From assembly GCA_029259655.1 (NCBI GenBank), contig JAJDET010000308.1, positions 1-64,000 of the forward strand: a stretch of 64,000 nucleotides of DNA. The letters run 5' to 3'. Below the pieces are notes generated by a model. It worked only from the letters and a program-made list of their open reading frames with translations. It was not told the origin of the DNA and did no database searches. Made by a program: the position numbers and the translations under genes. How positions within the stretch are numbered: position 1 is the first letter of the stretch; the number at the start of each line of letters is the position of its first letter. This DNA comes from Planctomycetota bacterium. Lineage in GTDB: Bacteria; Planctomycetota; UBA1135; GCA-002686595. Shown one piece after another: positions 1-10,834 of the stretch.

Positions 1-91
1 CACGCATACGTCTCGCCCCGGAGACACCACCGAGGGCCATGATCAGCACCGAGGAACGGTGCGCTGGTATCCTCCAAGTCGACCAAAGTGT

Positions 92-134
92 TCACCTATG
101 TGCCCGGTCACAAGTGTCACCCATGTGCCGGGCC
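92..134. repeat. Tandem 18-bp degenerate direct repeat
   Basis: Two 18-bp copies at 92-109 and 117-134 share 15 of 18 bases (TCACCYATGTGCCSGGYC). They lie 25 bp apart and directly upstream of a truncated VOC gene fragment. Short repeats of this kind (cAcCYATGTsCCcGG) are often seen beside insertion sequences, so a leftover IS end is possible. No transposase is present. Confidence 0.35.
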
Positions 135-162
135 TTACAGAAGGTACTCACAGGCCGCATCG

Positions 163-261
163 GTCCGTCCCTATCTTCTGGTGAACGACATCGACGCCGC
201 CGCGAAGGCGGCCGCCGATTCCGGCGGCGAGATCGCTCACCCGCCCATGGAGATTCCCGGC
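163..261 (+). pseudogene. VOC (glyoxalase-fold) gene remnant
   Basis: The 33 codons here encode the beta-alpha segment VRPYLLVNDIDAAAKAAADS through GGEIAHPPMEIPG. This closely matches residues about 94-126 of the intact VOC protein at 10835-11278 (VRAYLLVDDIEAAAKTAAEA..). The part before it and the final GMFAIYIQGG..HALWKL segment of the paralogue are missing, and the frame runs on into unrelated codons. It is therefore a truncated duplicate with no likely function. The repeat just upstream may mark the breakpoint. Confidence 0.7.
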
Positions 262-311
262 CCACGGCAAGCGCGATCTAGACTGGCGAGCGAAGCGGAA
301 CGAACCACGCG

Positions 312-1127
312 ATGGCGGTCGAAACGAGGGAGCGAATCCTGGAGCTCGCCGGCGGCGGGCTTGCCTATCGTTCGGCGGGGGAGGGACCGCCCGTCGTGTT
401 GACGCACGCGTTCGGACCCCTGGCCTGGGGCGACGTCGGGCGGCTGGCCGAGTCCTGCACCGTGGTCGTCCCCGACTGGGAGGCGTCGACCCTCGATCGG
501 AGAGCGCAGGTCACGCTCGCGTGGTTCGATCCGCTGGTGCGCGCGCTCGGTCACGAACGCGGGACCCTCTGCGCGTGGTCCATGTCCGGGCCGGGTGCGA
601 TCTGGTTCGCTGCCGAGGAACCGGCCTCACTGTCCCGGCTGATCCTGGTGGACGTGGCTGGGCTGGGGTCGGACCTCTTCTCGTTCAGCTGGCGCGACAT
701 GCTGCACTTCCTGGCGATGCGCGTCCTGGGACGGCCGACGCGCGGCTACGTGCGCATGCTGTGGCGCAGCTGGGTGTGGCGAGAGGATCTGGACACGCGG
801 GAGCTCGAGGAAGCGACCTTGCGGTTCTTCCGCGCGAACCCCGATGCGTACGGGCTACCGGAAAGCGAGGAGGAGGAAGACGACGACGAGGAAGAGGAAG
901 AGCCTCTGATCGACGAGCTGCGCTGGATCACAGTGCCCTCACTGGTGCTGGCCGGAAAGCATTCGCAGGTCCTCGGGCCGGAGCACGGTCGCGCGGCCGC
1001 GGAGCGCTTGCCCGACGGAGAGCTGGTCGTCTTCGAGGAGAGCGGACACGCGCTGCAGCTCGAGGAGCCCGGGAAGTTCCAGGAGGTCGTGGCCGGGTTC
1101 GTCACCGGGGCGGGCGCTCGCGCGTGA
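312..1127 (+). CDS. Alpha/beta-hydrolase family protein
   Basis: This 271-aa protein has the layout of a soluble alpha/beta hydrolase. The N-terminal strand region ends in THAFG (oxyanion area). The nucleophile elbow is A-W-S-M-S near residue 94, a small-residue variant of G-x-S-x-G. Catalytic His lies in ESGHALQLEEP near residue 246. No signal peptide is visible, so it is probably cytoplasmic. The cap region holds a striking acidic run (about 15 Glu/Asp near residues 185-200) that is unusual for the family. The substrate cannot be deduced; esterase or C-C hydrolase are both possible. It stands alone, upstream of a broken gene on the other strand. Confidence 0.8.
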   Translation: MAVETRERILELAGGGLAYRSAGEGPPVVLTHAFGPLAWGDVGRLAESCTVVVPDWEASTLDRRAQVTLAWFDPLVRALGHERGTLCAWSMSGPGAIWFAAEEPASLSRLILVDVAGLGSDLFSFSWRDMLHFLAMRVLGRPTRGYVRMLWRSWVWREDLDTRELEEATLRFFRANPDAYGLPESEEEEDDDEEEEEPLIDELRWITVPSLVLAGKHSQVLGPEHGRAAAERLPDGELVVFEESGHALQLEEPGKFQEVVAGFVTGAGARA

Positions 1128-1166
1128 GAGCCTACCTCTGAGCCCGAGGCCGGGCTCGTCCGTGCT

Positions 1167-2040
1167 CTAACGTCTGCGACCGGGGTCCGTCACCGGAATG
1201 GCGGGTACCCACTCGATGCCTTCGCGCTCACCCCGACGGATGTGCTCTCGAACGTTCCTGGCCTGTGCGTCGAATCGGGCGAGACCGGCCGAGATCAGCT
1301 TGCCGAGCTCGGACGCGGTCGTCTCGGCTCCAGAGTGAACGAGGACCTCGCCGCCACGTCCGTAGGGCTCGGCCTCGACCACGGAGATGCCGGGTTCGAG
1401 CTCCATTCCCTCGTAGCCCGCGAGAGCTTCGTCTTCATCGAGGACGACGTAACGCAGGCGTCCGACCAGAGCCTTGCTCCTGGGTCGACAGGTCCTTCGC
1501 GATCTCGCGCAGCGCTCGCTCGAACTCCTTCTCGCTGTCGTAGACCATCGACGGCGAGCGACCCGTCCGGGAGAGCTTCCGCTTTCCATCGGAGCTCAGG
1601 ATCCCGAAGCTCGTGTTGTGCAGGTTCCCCGCGCGGTCGGAGAAGACCCAGCGCAGGACTTCGGCCTCCTCGGCGTCCTCGTAGGTCTGCAAGCGAATGC
1701 AGACGAACTCGCGTGACGCGGCAACGACATCCTCTTGGGACAGGACACGCCCGTCCGCTGCTCGGTATCCGGGTCACCACATGCCCGGGACGCCATGACA
1801 CTGCGGCGCCGCGGACATGAGCAGGATCGGTCGGTCGGTTCGCTCGGCTTCAGCCAGCCCGGACTTCCAGGTCCCGAACCAGGCGATGCTCGCTCCCGTC
1901 GGAACTTCCAGGATGCCGGGCGCGGCGTCTCGATTCGCCCCATCCGGACCCCGCGATCCGTCCCTCTGCGAGCTGGCCGGCGCCGCGGCAACCAGGCCGG
2001 TGAACAGGAGAGTCGTCAAGACAAGTCGTGTGCGATTCAT
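1167..2040 (-). pseudogene. Broken secreted thioredoxin-like gene
   Basis: Read from ATG at 2040, the frame encodes a signal peptide (MNRTRLVLTTLLFTGLVAAA..) and a thioredoxin-like segment ending APQCHGVPGMW. An in-frame TGA follows at 1776-1774. The same frame then continues convincingly (PGYRAADGRVLSQEDVVAAS..REFVCIRLQTYEDAEEAEVL..) down to about 1490. There a frameshift moves the coding sense to the frame that ends at 1167 (..RLRYVVLDEDEALAGY..). One stop plus one frameshift make it a pseudogene, or an area of sequence error. Selenocysteine is unlikely because the TGA follows Trp and the CxxxP motif is already complete. The intact product would be an exported redox or mercury-type thioredoxin-fold protein of about 290 aa. 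Confidence 0.65.
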
Positions 2041-2209
2041 GGCCCTACGTCAACCCACCGATCGCCGCCGAGTTTCGCCGATCCTCGACGAAGGTCAAGA
2101 CGAGCCTCCGGAGGATGAGGGCCTCGGCCCCGCCGTATAGACTTCAGCCATGGCGCTCGCCGCAGGCCAATACGTCGACACGGAGTGGCAGGAGCAATAG
2201 GGGGGGACC

Positions 2210-2989
2210 ATGGCCCGACACGCGATCATCATCCTGTGCCTGTCTCTCGTCGCCTGTCGTGCGTCTTCGCTGGACCCGCGCGCAGTCGTCGACCTCACGC
2301 ACCCCTACGACGAGAACACCATCTACTGGCCGACCGCCGAGGGCTTCCGCCTCGAGGTCGACTCGAAGGGGTGGCAGGAGGGCGGCTACTACTACGAGGC
2401 GAACTCGTTCTGCACCGCCGAGCACGGAGGCACCCATCTCGACGCTCCGATCCACTTCGCCGAGGGGCGGCGGACGGTGGACGAGATCCCGCTCGAGCAG
2501 CTCATCGGACCCGGACTCGTGGTCGACGTACGCGAGGCCTGCGCGCGCGACCGCGACCACCGCGTCAACAAGGAAGAGCTACGGTCCTGGGAGGCCGAGC
2601 ACGGTCGCATTCCCGAGGGCGCCATCGTCCTCCTCCGCACGGGCTTCGGCCGCTTCTGGCCCGACCGCGAGCGCTACATGGGAACCGCCGCACGCGGGCC
2701 CGAGGCGGTGGCGGACCTGCACTTCCCCGGGCTGCACGCGGACGCCGCACGCTGGCTCGTCGAGGAGCGCTCGATCGGCGCTGTCGGACTCGACACGCCG
2801 AGCATCGACCACGGGCCCTCGAAGGACTTCGCAACGCACGTCGTGCTCTTCGAGGCCAACGTGCCGGCGCTCGAGAATGTCGCCCACCTCGACGCGCTGC
2901 CGGCGGCGGGCTTCGACGTCGTCGCCCTCCCGATGAAGATCCGCGGCGGCAGCGGTGCGCCGGTGCGAATCGTCGCGTTGCTCAGGTAA
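2210..2989 (+). CDS. Cyclase/kynurenine-formamidase-like lipoprotein
   Basis: This 259-aa protein belongs to the putative cyclase family (kynurenine formamidase fold). It carries the metal-binding signature HGGTHLDAPIHF near residues 73-84 and the family strands VLLRTGFGRFW and VGLDTPSIDHG. The N-terminus is hydrophobic and ends in LSLVAC, consistent with a lipobox, so the enzyme is probably anchored outside the inner membrane. Family members hydrolyse amides or lactones with a divalent metal; the substrate here is unknown. A purine-rich run (ggggggacc) precedes the ATG. No kynurenine-pathway gene is nearby. Confidence 0.85.
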   Translation: MARHAIIILCLSLVACRASSLDPRAVVDLTHPYDENTIYWPTAEGFRLEVDSKGWQEGGYYYEANSFCTAEHGGTHLDAPIHFAEGRRTVDEIPLEQLIGPGLVVDVREACARDRDHRVNKEELRSWEAEHGRIPEGAIVLLRTGFGRFWPDRERYMGTAARGPEAVADLHFPGLHADAARWLVEERSIGAVGLDTPSIDHGPSKDFATHVVLFEANVPALENVAHLDALPAAGFDVVALPMKIRGGSGAPVRIVALLR

Positions 2990-3127
2990 ACACTGATTCC
3001 CAGAGAGAAGCCGATGATCAAGGTGAGTTTCTGCATGCGATGTTCCGCTTGGCAGCGGTGCGCTGGTGCCCGACGATCCGAACCGCGGCTTGTCTCGGCC
3101 CACGCGTTGCCACTAACCTGCTCCTAC

Positions 3128-3553
3128 ATGCAGCCCATGCGCACCGCCCCCCTGCTCGCTGTCGCGCTCGTCCTCGCCGCGAGCTGCGCTTCCGTCACGC
3201 TCGACCTCACGGACATCGCGGAGCCCGTGATGCTCTCGTCGGTCCCGGCGGACGCGACCTACGCAGTCACCCACGTCGACGACTTCTTCACCGAGGTCGC
3301 CCACGCGACGGGCGGCGTGAGCGGCGGCGCGGGCGGCTCGCGCTCGAGCCAGATCCACGAGAACGAGGCCCAGGTCGACACCTTCGAGGCCATCGGCGGG
3401 TTCGACGACCGGATGATCCTGGTCGACGAGCTCGAGGCTTGGGGCGGAGGCGGGAACCTGCTGATCGTCTACGCGGAGGTGACCAACGTGTTGCTGCGCG
3501 GGCGAATCGTCGCGCGGACGGACGGCGCAGAAGGGGGGAGCGGCGATGAGTAG
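3128..3553 (+). CDS. Hypothetical lipoprotein
   Basis: This 141-aa protein starts at ATG 3128 (or 3137); the frame is open further upstream, but the codons there do not look like a protein. The leader MRTAPLLAVALVLAASC is a lipoprotein signal peptide with lipobox L-A-A-S-C. The mature part has a Gly/Ser-rich patch (GGVSGGAGGSRSS) and a hydrophobic strand LLIVYAEVTNVLL. I do not recognise a family. Its stop overlaps the next ATG by 8 bp, so it is probably co-translated with the following two lipoprotein genes. Confidence 0.75.
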   Translation: MQPMRTAPLLAVALVLAASCASVTLDLTDIAEPVMLSSVPADATYAVTHVDDFFTEVAHATGGVSGGAGGSRSSQIHENEAQVDTFEAIGGFDDRMILVDELEAWGGGGNLLIVYAEVTNVLLRGRIVARTDGAEGGSGDE

Positions 3554-3965
3554 GCCGGCTGTCTTCGCACTCGCGCTCGGCCTCCTGCCGGGCTGTCTCT
3601 CGCTCTCCTCCACGACGATGAACGGCGCAGAGCTGCGCCATCCGGTTAGCTTCTCGCGATCCTTCGTCGCCTCCGACGGCAGCGTGCACGAGCCGACGGC
3701 GGCCGAGAAGGTCGCGCGGTTCGAACGCACCTGGACGCACTGGGGGATGCTCTACGACTCGATCGGCCTGTCGGCGGACGCGGACCTCTCCGCGATCCTG
3801 AACGAGGAGATCGAGCAGGCGAACGGGGACGGCATCGTCAACCTGACGGTGAAGGCGAAGGGCACCGGGTTCTCGTGGCTCGTCTCTCTCCTCATCATCG
3901 TCCCCGAACGCGTGAAGGTCACCGTCGAGGGGGACGTCTTCCGGCTGTCCGATGCGCAGCCGTAG
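3546..3965 (+). CDS. Hypothetical lipoprotein, Bor/TRL-like
   Basis: This 139-aa lipoprotein has leader MSRPAVFALALGLLPGC with a lipobox Cys at residue 17. The mature part contains HPVSFSRSFV, a central acidic helix, and a hydrophobic beta segment (FSWLVSLLIIVPERVKVTVE). That layout resembles small envelope lipoproteins of the Bor/TRL kind, a weak inference. It overlaps the preceding gene by 8 bp and the next by 14 bp, so the three form one translationally coupled unit. Confidence 0.7.
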   Translation: MSRPAVFALALGLLPGCLSLSSTTMNGAELRHPVSFSRSFVASDGSVHEPTAAEKVARFERTWTHWGMLYDSIGLSADADLSAILNEEIEQANGDGIVNLTVKAKGTGFSWLVSLLIIVPERVKVTVEGDVFRLSDAQP

Positions 3966-4677
3966 CCCGTGGCTGGCGTTCGCGCTCCTCGCACCGCTCG
4001 CGTTCAGTTGCGCGAGCTCGACGAGGCCGTGGGTCGAGGGCGGCATCGAGCTCGGGACCATCGAGACCGTCGACGCGGGCTCGCTGCGGCGCTGGGAATA
4101 CCGCGACCGGGCCGAGCGGCTCGTGCGCGTCGAGCACCGAACGAAGAAGGGCGACCTGGTACCGGGCGAGGCGATCGAGCGCCGCGAGTACCACGCGTCC
4201 GGGGACCTCGCATTCATCCGTTACACGGACGCGGCGGGCGGGCTCGTCCTCGGACCCGGCGGTTTCGCCGAGCGCCGCACCTGGCGCGAGATCACCGGCG
4301 CCGGCGAGGACGCCGTCCACCACGCGCACTACGACACCGCGAGAGAGCCGCTGACCTTGCCCGCCGGGCACTTTCGCGAGACGTACACGTACGAGGGCAA
4401 TCGCCTGCTCCACCGTCGTTTCTTCGGCCTCGACGACGAGAACGTCGCGATCGAGCTGGGCGAGCACACCGGCGTGAGCGAGATCCACTACGTGCACCTC
4501 CAGGGCGTCACGCCGATCGTGATGGAGATGCTCGTCGACGCCGAGGGCACACCGATCGACAAGCGCAAGATCTCCGGCCACACCGAGGTCCGCATCGACA
4601 ACGTGTGGATCAACCCGGGCTACGCGTCGACCGTGTACCCGTACTCGGGACGCTACGTGACGTACACGTCCGACTGA
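3952..4677 (+). CDS. Hypothetical lipoprotein of 241 aa
   Basis: The leader MRSRSPWLAFALLAPLAFSC ends at a lipobox Cys. The mature protein is rich in Arg, Glu and Tyr and has regularly spaced strand-like segments such as LRRWEYRDRAERLVRVEH and GHFRETYTYEGNRLLHRRFF. These suggest a repetitive beta structure reminiscent of MORN/RHS-like strand repeats, without a clear match. It is the third gene of the overlapping lipoprotein set 3128-4677. Function unknown. Confidence 0.7.
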   Translation: MRSRSPWLAFALLAPLAFSCASSTRPWVEGGIELGTIETVDAGSLRRWEYRDRAERLVRVEHRTKKGDLVPGEAIERREYHASGDLAFIRYTDAAGGLVLGPGGFAERRTWREITGAGEDAVHHAHYDTAREPLTLPAGHFRETYTYEGNRLLHRRFFGLDDENVAIELGEHTGVSEIHYVHLQGVTPIVMEMLVDAEGTPIDKRKISGHTEVRIDNVWINPGYASTVYPYSGRYVTYTSD

Positions 4678-4866
4678 GGCCGCGCGGCGCGCGCATCGTC
4701 GACGGCCCGAAACGTGACACTGTTGGGGACGCTGTCCGGTGCTCTGGCGTCGAGGACTTCAAGAGCGAGTTCATGGGCATGCCCTTCGAGATGTTCGACA
4801 CTCGCGAGCAGAGCGGCGAGTGCCGGCGGGTCAGCCCTTGTGCGCAGGAACGGCTCCGGACTCCCA

Positions 4867-4895
4867 CGCTTTCGCCGGGAGGGCCGGCGAAAGCG
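4867..4895. repeat. Perfect 12-bp inverted repeat
   Basis: CGCTTTCGCCGG (4867-4878) is followed after a 5-base loop (GAGGG) by its exact complement at 4884-4895. It sits in the 403-bp gap between the lipoprotein operon and katG, 185 bp before the katG start, and no T-tract follows. It could end the upstream transcript or be a regulatory site. Nothing else in 4678-5080 looks coding. Confidence 0.6.
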
Positions 4896-4990
4896 GAATG
4901 GTGCGTTCTACCCATGCCCGAGGCGCGTCGCCCGGCGGGGTCTCGAAGTAGCGATCTGCATCCAACTTCGTGGCCGTTGCGAATGTATAA

Positions 4991-7369
<2,379 letters not shown>

Positions 7370-7385
7370 GGCAAGTCCGTCCTGA

Positions 7386-7426
7386 CGCCGGATGACCTGG
7401 GAGCGCGTCGAACAGGTCATCCGGCG
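7386..7426. terminator. Bidirectional terminator hairpin between katG and marC
   Basis: A perfect 14-bp stem (CGCCGGATGACCTG at 7386-7399 pairing with 7413-7426) encloses a 13-base loop. It lies between two convergent stop codons (7369 and 7440), where a terminator serving both strands is expected. No long T-run follows on either strand. Confidence 0.75.
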
Positions 7427-7439
7427 CCGGAACGGCGGG

Positions 7440-8126
7440 CTAGATGCCGAAGTATCCGCGGATCCCGCCCAGCACGCTGGTCACGGCGACCGCGGCGAGG
7501 ATCATGCCCATCACGCGGCTGATGATGCTCGCGCCGCTCTCGCCGATCAGGCGTTGGACCCTGCTCGAGGCGAGCATCAGCAGCATCGCGACGATCAGGA
7601 CCGAGAACATGACGACCGTTGTCTGAACCTGATCGATCAGGCCGAAGCGCTGGTTCTCCGTCTGGAGCACGGCGGCGAGCATGGCGCCGGGGCCTGCGAT
7701 CGAGGGAACGGCCAGCGGGAAGACCGCGGTCTCGTCCGCCTCGCGCACCATCTTGATCTCCTCCTCGGGCTTGCTCTCTCCGAAGATCATCGAGATCGCG
7801 AAGAGGAACAGCACGATGCCTCCGGCGATCTCGAAGGCCTCGAGGGGGATGCTCATCGCCGTCAGGATCGGCTCTCCCGCAACGACGAAGAACAGCAGGA
7901 TGCACGCTGCGATCCCGGTCGCCTTGATGGCGATCTTGCGTTTCTCCTGCTCGGAATGACGGCTCGTCACCGCGATGAAGACCGGGACCGTCCCGATCGG
8001 GTCGATGACGGCGAAGAAGAAGATGAAGGTCGGGAGGATCTCGCCCATGGCGGCGCGCATCAGCCGTCCCCTCGTCCGGGAGGCCGCAGCGGTCGAGATG
8101 CTACGACACCAGGGAGCGCGCTTCAT
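7440..8126 (-). CDS. MarC/YchE family integral membrane protein
   Basis: The 228-aa product has about six membrane segments and family motifs: FFAVIDPIGTVPVFIAVT near the start, PLAVPSIAGPGAM in the middle, and a C-terminal glycine-rich helix. MarC-type proteins are inner-membrane proteins of uncertain transport role (NAAT family). The ATG at 8126 overlaps the TGA of the upstream kinase gene (ATGA), which supports translational coupling. The family-like part begins at Met 23 or 27 (8060 or 8048), so a shorter form is possible. It converges on katG. Confidence 0.85.
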   Translation of the reverse strand: MKRAPWCRSISTAAASRTRGRLMRAAMGEILPTFIFFFAVIDPIGTVPVFIAVTSRHSEQEKRKIAIKATGIAACILLFFVVAGEPILTAMSIPLEAFEIAGGIVLFLFAISMIFGESKPEEEIKMVREADETAVFPLAVPSIAGPGAMLAAVLQTENQRFGLIDQVQTTVVMFSVLIVAMLLMLASSRVQRLIGESGASIISRVMGMILAAVAVTSVLGGIRGYFGI

Positions 8127-10621
8127 TCACGATCCCGCGTCCCCACGTCGAACACGGACTTGCCCGCCACGGCCGCGCGGTGGGCCCAGATCGTGAGGAG
8201 CGTCAGACTGCCGAGCGTCATCAGGCTCGACGGGAAGATCCAATCGCCGGGATTCAACGAGATGGGGAACACCCAGACCGTGAAGAAGAGGAACAACGAC
8301 ACCACGACGGCCAGGAACCCCACACGCGTCAGGAGCAACAGGAGGGTCGGGGCCAGGATCAGGAAGTAGGCGAAGAGGGCGACCTTGCCCGGGGCTGTGA
8401 TCAGGACGGGCGCGACCAGGAGCGCCATCCAGAGTCCGTTGGCCAGCCACGGGAACCGGACGAAGGAACGCAAGACGACGAGGACGAAGACCAGCATCCC
8501 GGCGAACATGACGGCGTCGCCGGCACCGTGGACGAGGTGACTGAGCGTCTGCAGCGGGCCGGCGAGGCCGGTCACCGGCCCGGGCAGCGCCGAGCCCGCG
8601 ACTCCCCCGAGCCTCAGCGCGACCATCACGAGCGCGCTCAGGCCATGGACGGCGAGCGCGGCAAAGATCCCGATGAGGGCCTCCCGGCCCACCGCAGGGT
8701 CGCGCGAACGCCCCTCGAGCAGACGCGACCAAGAGATCAACGTGCTCGGCCAGCGGCGACGCGCGAAGGGTTCGAGCGCCAGGTAGAAGACCGTGACGCG
8801 GACACCGGTGTGCACCGAATAAGAAACGCCCTGGAACAGGTGCGCGCCGAAGGCGACGAAGGTGTCCGGGAGGTGCTGGCCGAAGACCAGCACGACGTGA
8901 GTGACGAGGGCGAAGAGGCCGACGGCCAGACCCCCCGCGACGTCCGCCCGCCGGCTGCGGACGTTGCGCCAGGCGACGACGGCCGCGACGACCGTCAGGA
9001 GCATGATGAACCAGGCGAACCCTCCCGGTACGTTGCGCGAGGTGACGTGCGCGCCCAGCATGGTGTCGCCGCGGTTCACCGCGAAGTGCACCGGCCGGTC
9101 ACCGATGCTCGCCGCCTCGATGCGCAGTGCGTAGTCACCGCCGGCATCCGCTCCCTCCCACGCGCGGCGCTCGCTCGCGAAGTCCGGTGGAGCCCGCCGC
9201 GACCCGGTGGGGCGAAGCGTTCCGGGCTCGAAGCCGGCTCGCTCGAGGAGCCCGGACCACGTGATCTCGGGAACCCCCTCGGACTCCACCGGCGTGTCCC
9301 CGATGACGTGTCGGAAGGAGAGCAGCGTGCCTCCGGCGTCGAGTGCGACGTGCACCGAGCCCGCGATGGGGGCCGGGTCGTTTGCGGAGACGGTCGTCCC
9401 CGTGGCCACGATCGGTTCGGGACCGAAGCGCGAATGGTGGACGAGCGGCTGCACCGCGGGATCGGCGCCCGACTCGTTCAGCGTGGCCATGCCGGCGTCC
9501 CACTCGTACCAGTGGATCTCGTGCGGCAGCTCCTCGTCGCCGACGAGCTCCGTCGCGATTTCCCGCGCGCGCTCGCGCAGCACCGCGGCGGGCTTGCCGT
9601 ACGAGAACCCGTCCTGCTCCTCGATCGCGCGGTATCCCAGCTTCAGGCCGATCAGGAGTGCTGCCGAGCCGAGCAGGAGCGCCAGCGCCGTGCGCGGGGC
9701 CAGCGCCCCCTCCGATCCTGCGGCGGCGACGACCTCGGGTGACGGCGTGACCCCTGCCGCGAGCGCGGCGGCAAGCGGGTCGCCGCCCGGAAGTGCGCGC
9801 GCGACCTCGCGCACCGACGCCGGGCGGTCCTCGGGAGCACGCGCGAGGCAGCGCGTCAGGACTCCGTCGACCCGCTCGTCGATGTCCGCCAGCACGCTCG
9901 ACGGTGCCCGGACCGGCCCCTCCTCGTGTTCGCGGCGCAGCTCGTCGAGCGTGCGGCCGCGCAGCGCGCGCCTGCCCGTGTAGAGCTCGTAGAGCACGAG
10001 TCCGAGTGAGTAGACCTCGCTCCGCACGCTGGCCGGAACGCCGGCGAGCTGCTCGGGCGCCATGTACTGCGGCGTACCGGCCATCGGCGCGTCCGCGCCC
10101 GCCGTGACCGCGAGCCCGAAGTCCGTCAAGCGCACGCGACCCTCGCCGTCGAGCATGACGTTCGCGGGCTTCAGGTCGCGGTGCAGTACGTCCTTGCGGT
10201 GCGCCTCCGCCAGGCCGGCGCAGACCTGCTGCGCGATCTCGGCCGCCTTCTCGCGCGGGAGCCGCCCGATCCGCTTGACCAGGCTCGCGAGGTCCTCGCC
10301 GTCGACGAACTCCATCGTCAGGAAGTGCCGGCCGTCGACCTCGCCGATGTCGTGCACGCGCGCGACGTTGGGATGGGTCACCTCGCGCGCGTGACGCACC
10401 TCGGCCCGAAAACGCTCGAGCCCGTCCTCGCGCTGCGCGATGTGCTCGGGCAGGAACTTCACCGCCACCGGCTGGCCCAGGACGAGGTCGTCGGCCACGT
10501 AGACCTGGCCCATTCCCCCCTCGCCGACGAGCGCGACGATGCGGTAGCGCCCGATCAGGATCTCGCCGGGGGCGAAGTCGCCCTCGAACGAGGAGCTCGG
10601 CGTGTTGGACTCCGCGGGCAT
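8123..10621 (-). CDS. Ser/Thr protein kinase with multi-pass membrane tail
   Basis: This 832-aa protein begins at ATG 10621 (MPAESNTP..). The Hanks-type kinase domain (about 27-290) contains the glycine loop GEGGMGQVY, VAVKFLPE with the ATP Lys, the catalytic loop HRDLKPANV, DFG (TDFGLAV) and the APE motif (YMAPEQLAG). One membrane span follows, then an extracytoplasmic segment of about 200 residues. The C-terminal third has about eight hydrophobic helices, with a cytoplasmic-looking EPFARRRWPSTLISWSRLL motif. This kinase-plus-membrane-tail architecture is known from Acidobacteria and Planctomycetes; its signal is unknown. It overlaps the MarC gene by four bases. Confidence 0.9.
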   Translation of the reverse strand: MPAESNTPSSSFEGDFAPGEILIGRYRIVALVGEGGMGQVYVADDLVLGQPVAVKFLPEHIAQREDGLERFRAEVRHAREVTHPNVARVHDIGEVDGRHFLTMEFVDGEDLASLVKRIGRLPREKAAEIAQQVCAGLAEAHRKDVLHRDLKPANVMLDGEGRVRLTDFGLAVTAGADAPMAGTPQYMAPEQLAGVPASVRSEVYSLGLVLYELYTGRRALRGRTLDELRREHEEGPVRAPSSVLADIDERVDGVLTRCLARAPEDRPASVREVARALPGGDPLAAALAAGVTPSPEVVAAAGSEGALAPRTALALLLGSAALLIGLKLGYRAIEEQDGFSYGKPAAVLRERAREIATELVGDEELPHEIHWYEWDAGMATLNESGADPAVQPLVHHSRFGPEPIVATGTTVSANDPAPIAGSVHVALDAGGTLLSFRHVIGDTPVESEGVPEITWSGLLERAGFEPGTLRPTGSRRAPPDFASERRAWEGADAGGDYALRIEAASIGDRPVHFAVNRGDTMLGAHVTSRNVPGGFAWFIMLLTVVAAVVAWRNVRSRRADVAGGLAVGLFALVTHVVLVFGQHLPDTFVAFGAHLFQGVSYSVHTGVRVTVFYLALEPFARRRWPSTLISWSRLLEGRSRDPAVGREALIGIFAALAVHGLSALVMVALRLGGVAGSALPGPVTGLAGPLQTLSHLVHGAGDAVMFAGMLVFVLVVLRSFVRFPWLANGLWMALLVAPVLITAPGKVALFAYFLILAPTLLLLLTRVGFLAVVVSLFLFFTVWVFPISLNPGDWIFPSSLMTLGSLTLLTIWAHRAAVAGKSVFDVGTRDRE

Positions 10622-10675
10622 CGCGAGGAGTGCACGATAGCAGCCTGCGGCCCGCGAACCCTCCGGATCAGCTCT

Positions 10676-10774
10676 TCCCGAGCGGCGATCTCCCAGCACC
10701 TCGCCGTCCTGGAAGAGGTCGGCCTGGTCGCCACGGAACGCCAGGGCAGGTCCAAGCTACACTGGTTCGATGGC
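10676..10774 (+). pseudogene. ArsR-family winged-helix fragment
   Basis: In frame with the downstream VOC gene, these codons read SRAAISQHLAVLEEVGLV followed by ATERQGRSKLHWFDG. That is the recognition helix and wing of an ArsR-type repressor (typical form: AVSQHLKVLEEAGLV..RREGRRRLY). The N-terminal helices and the C-terminus are absent, and there is no start codon at the expected place. ArsR-AHSA1-VOC gene sets are common in related genomes, so this is likely a deletion relic of such a set. Confidence 0.6.
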
Positions 10775-10834
10775 GCTACACATGAGAGACATACCGCTCG
10801 GCGTGATTCACACCGCGGCGGAGAAAGGCCACCA

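Noticed and set aside
1774-1776. Selenocysteine TGA in the thioredoxin-like gene
   Set aside because: The TGA follows Trp after a complete CxxxP motif, no selenocysteine insertion hairpin stands out, and a frameshift lies downstream.
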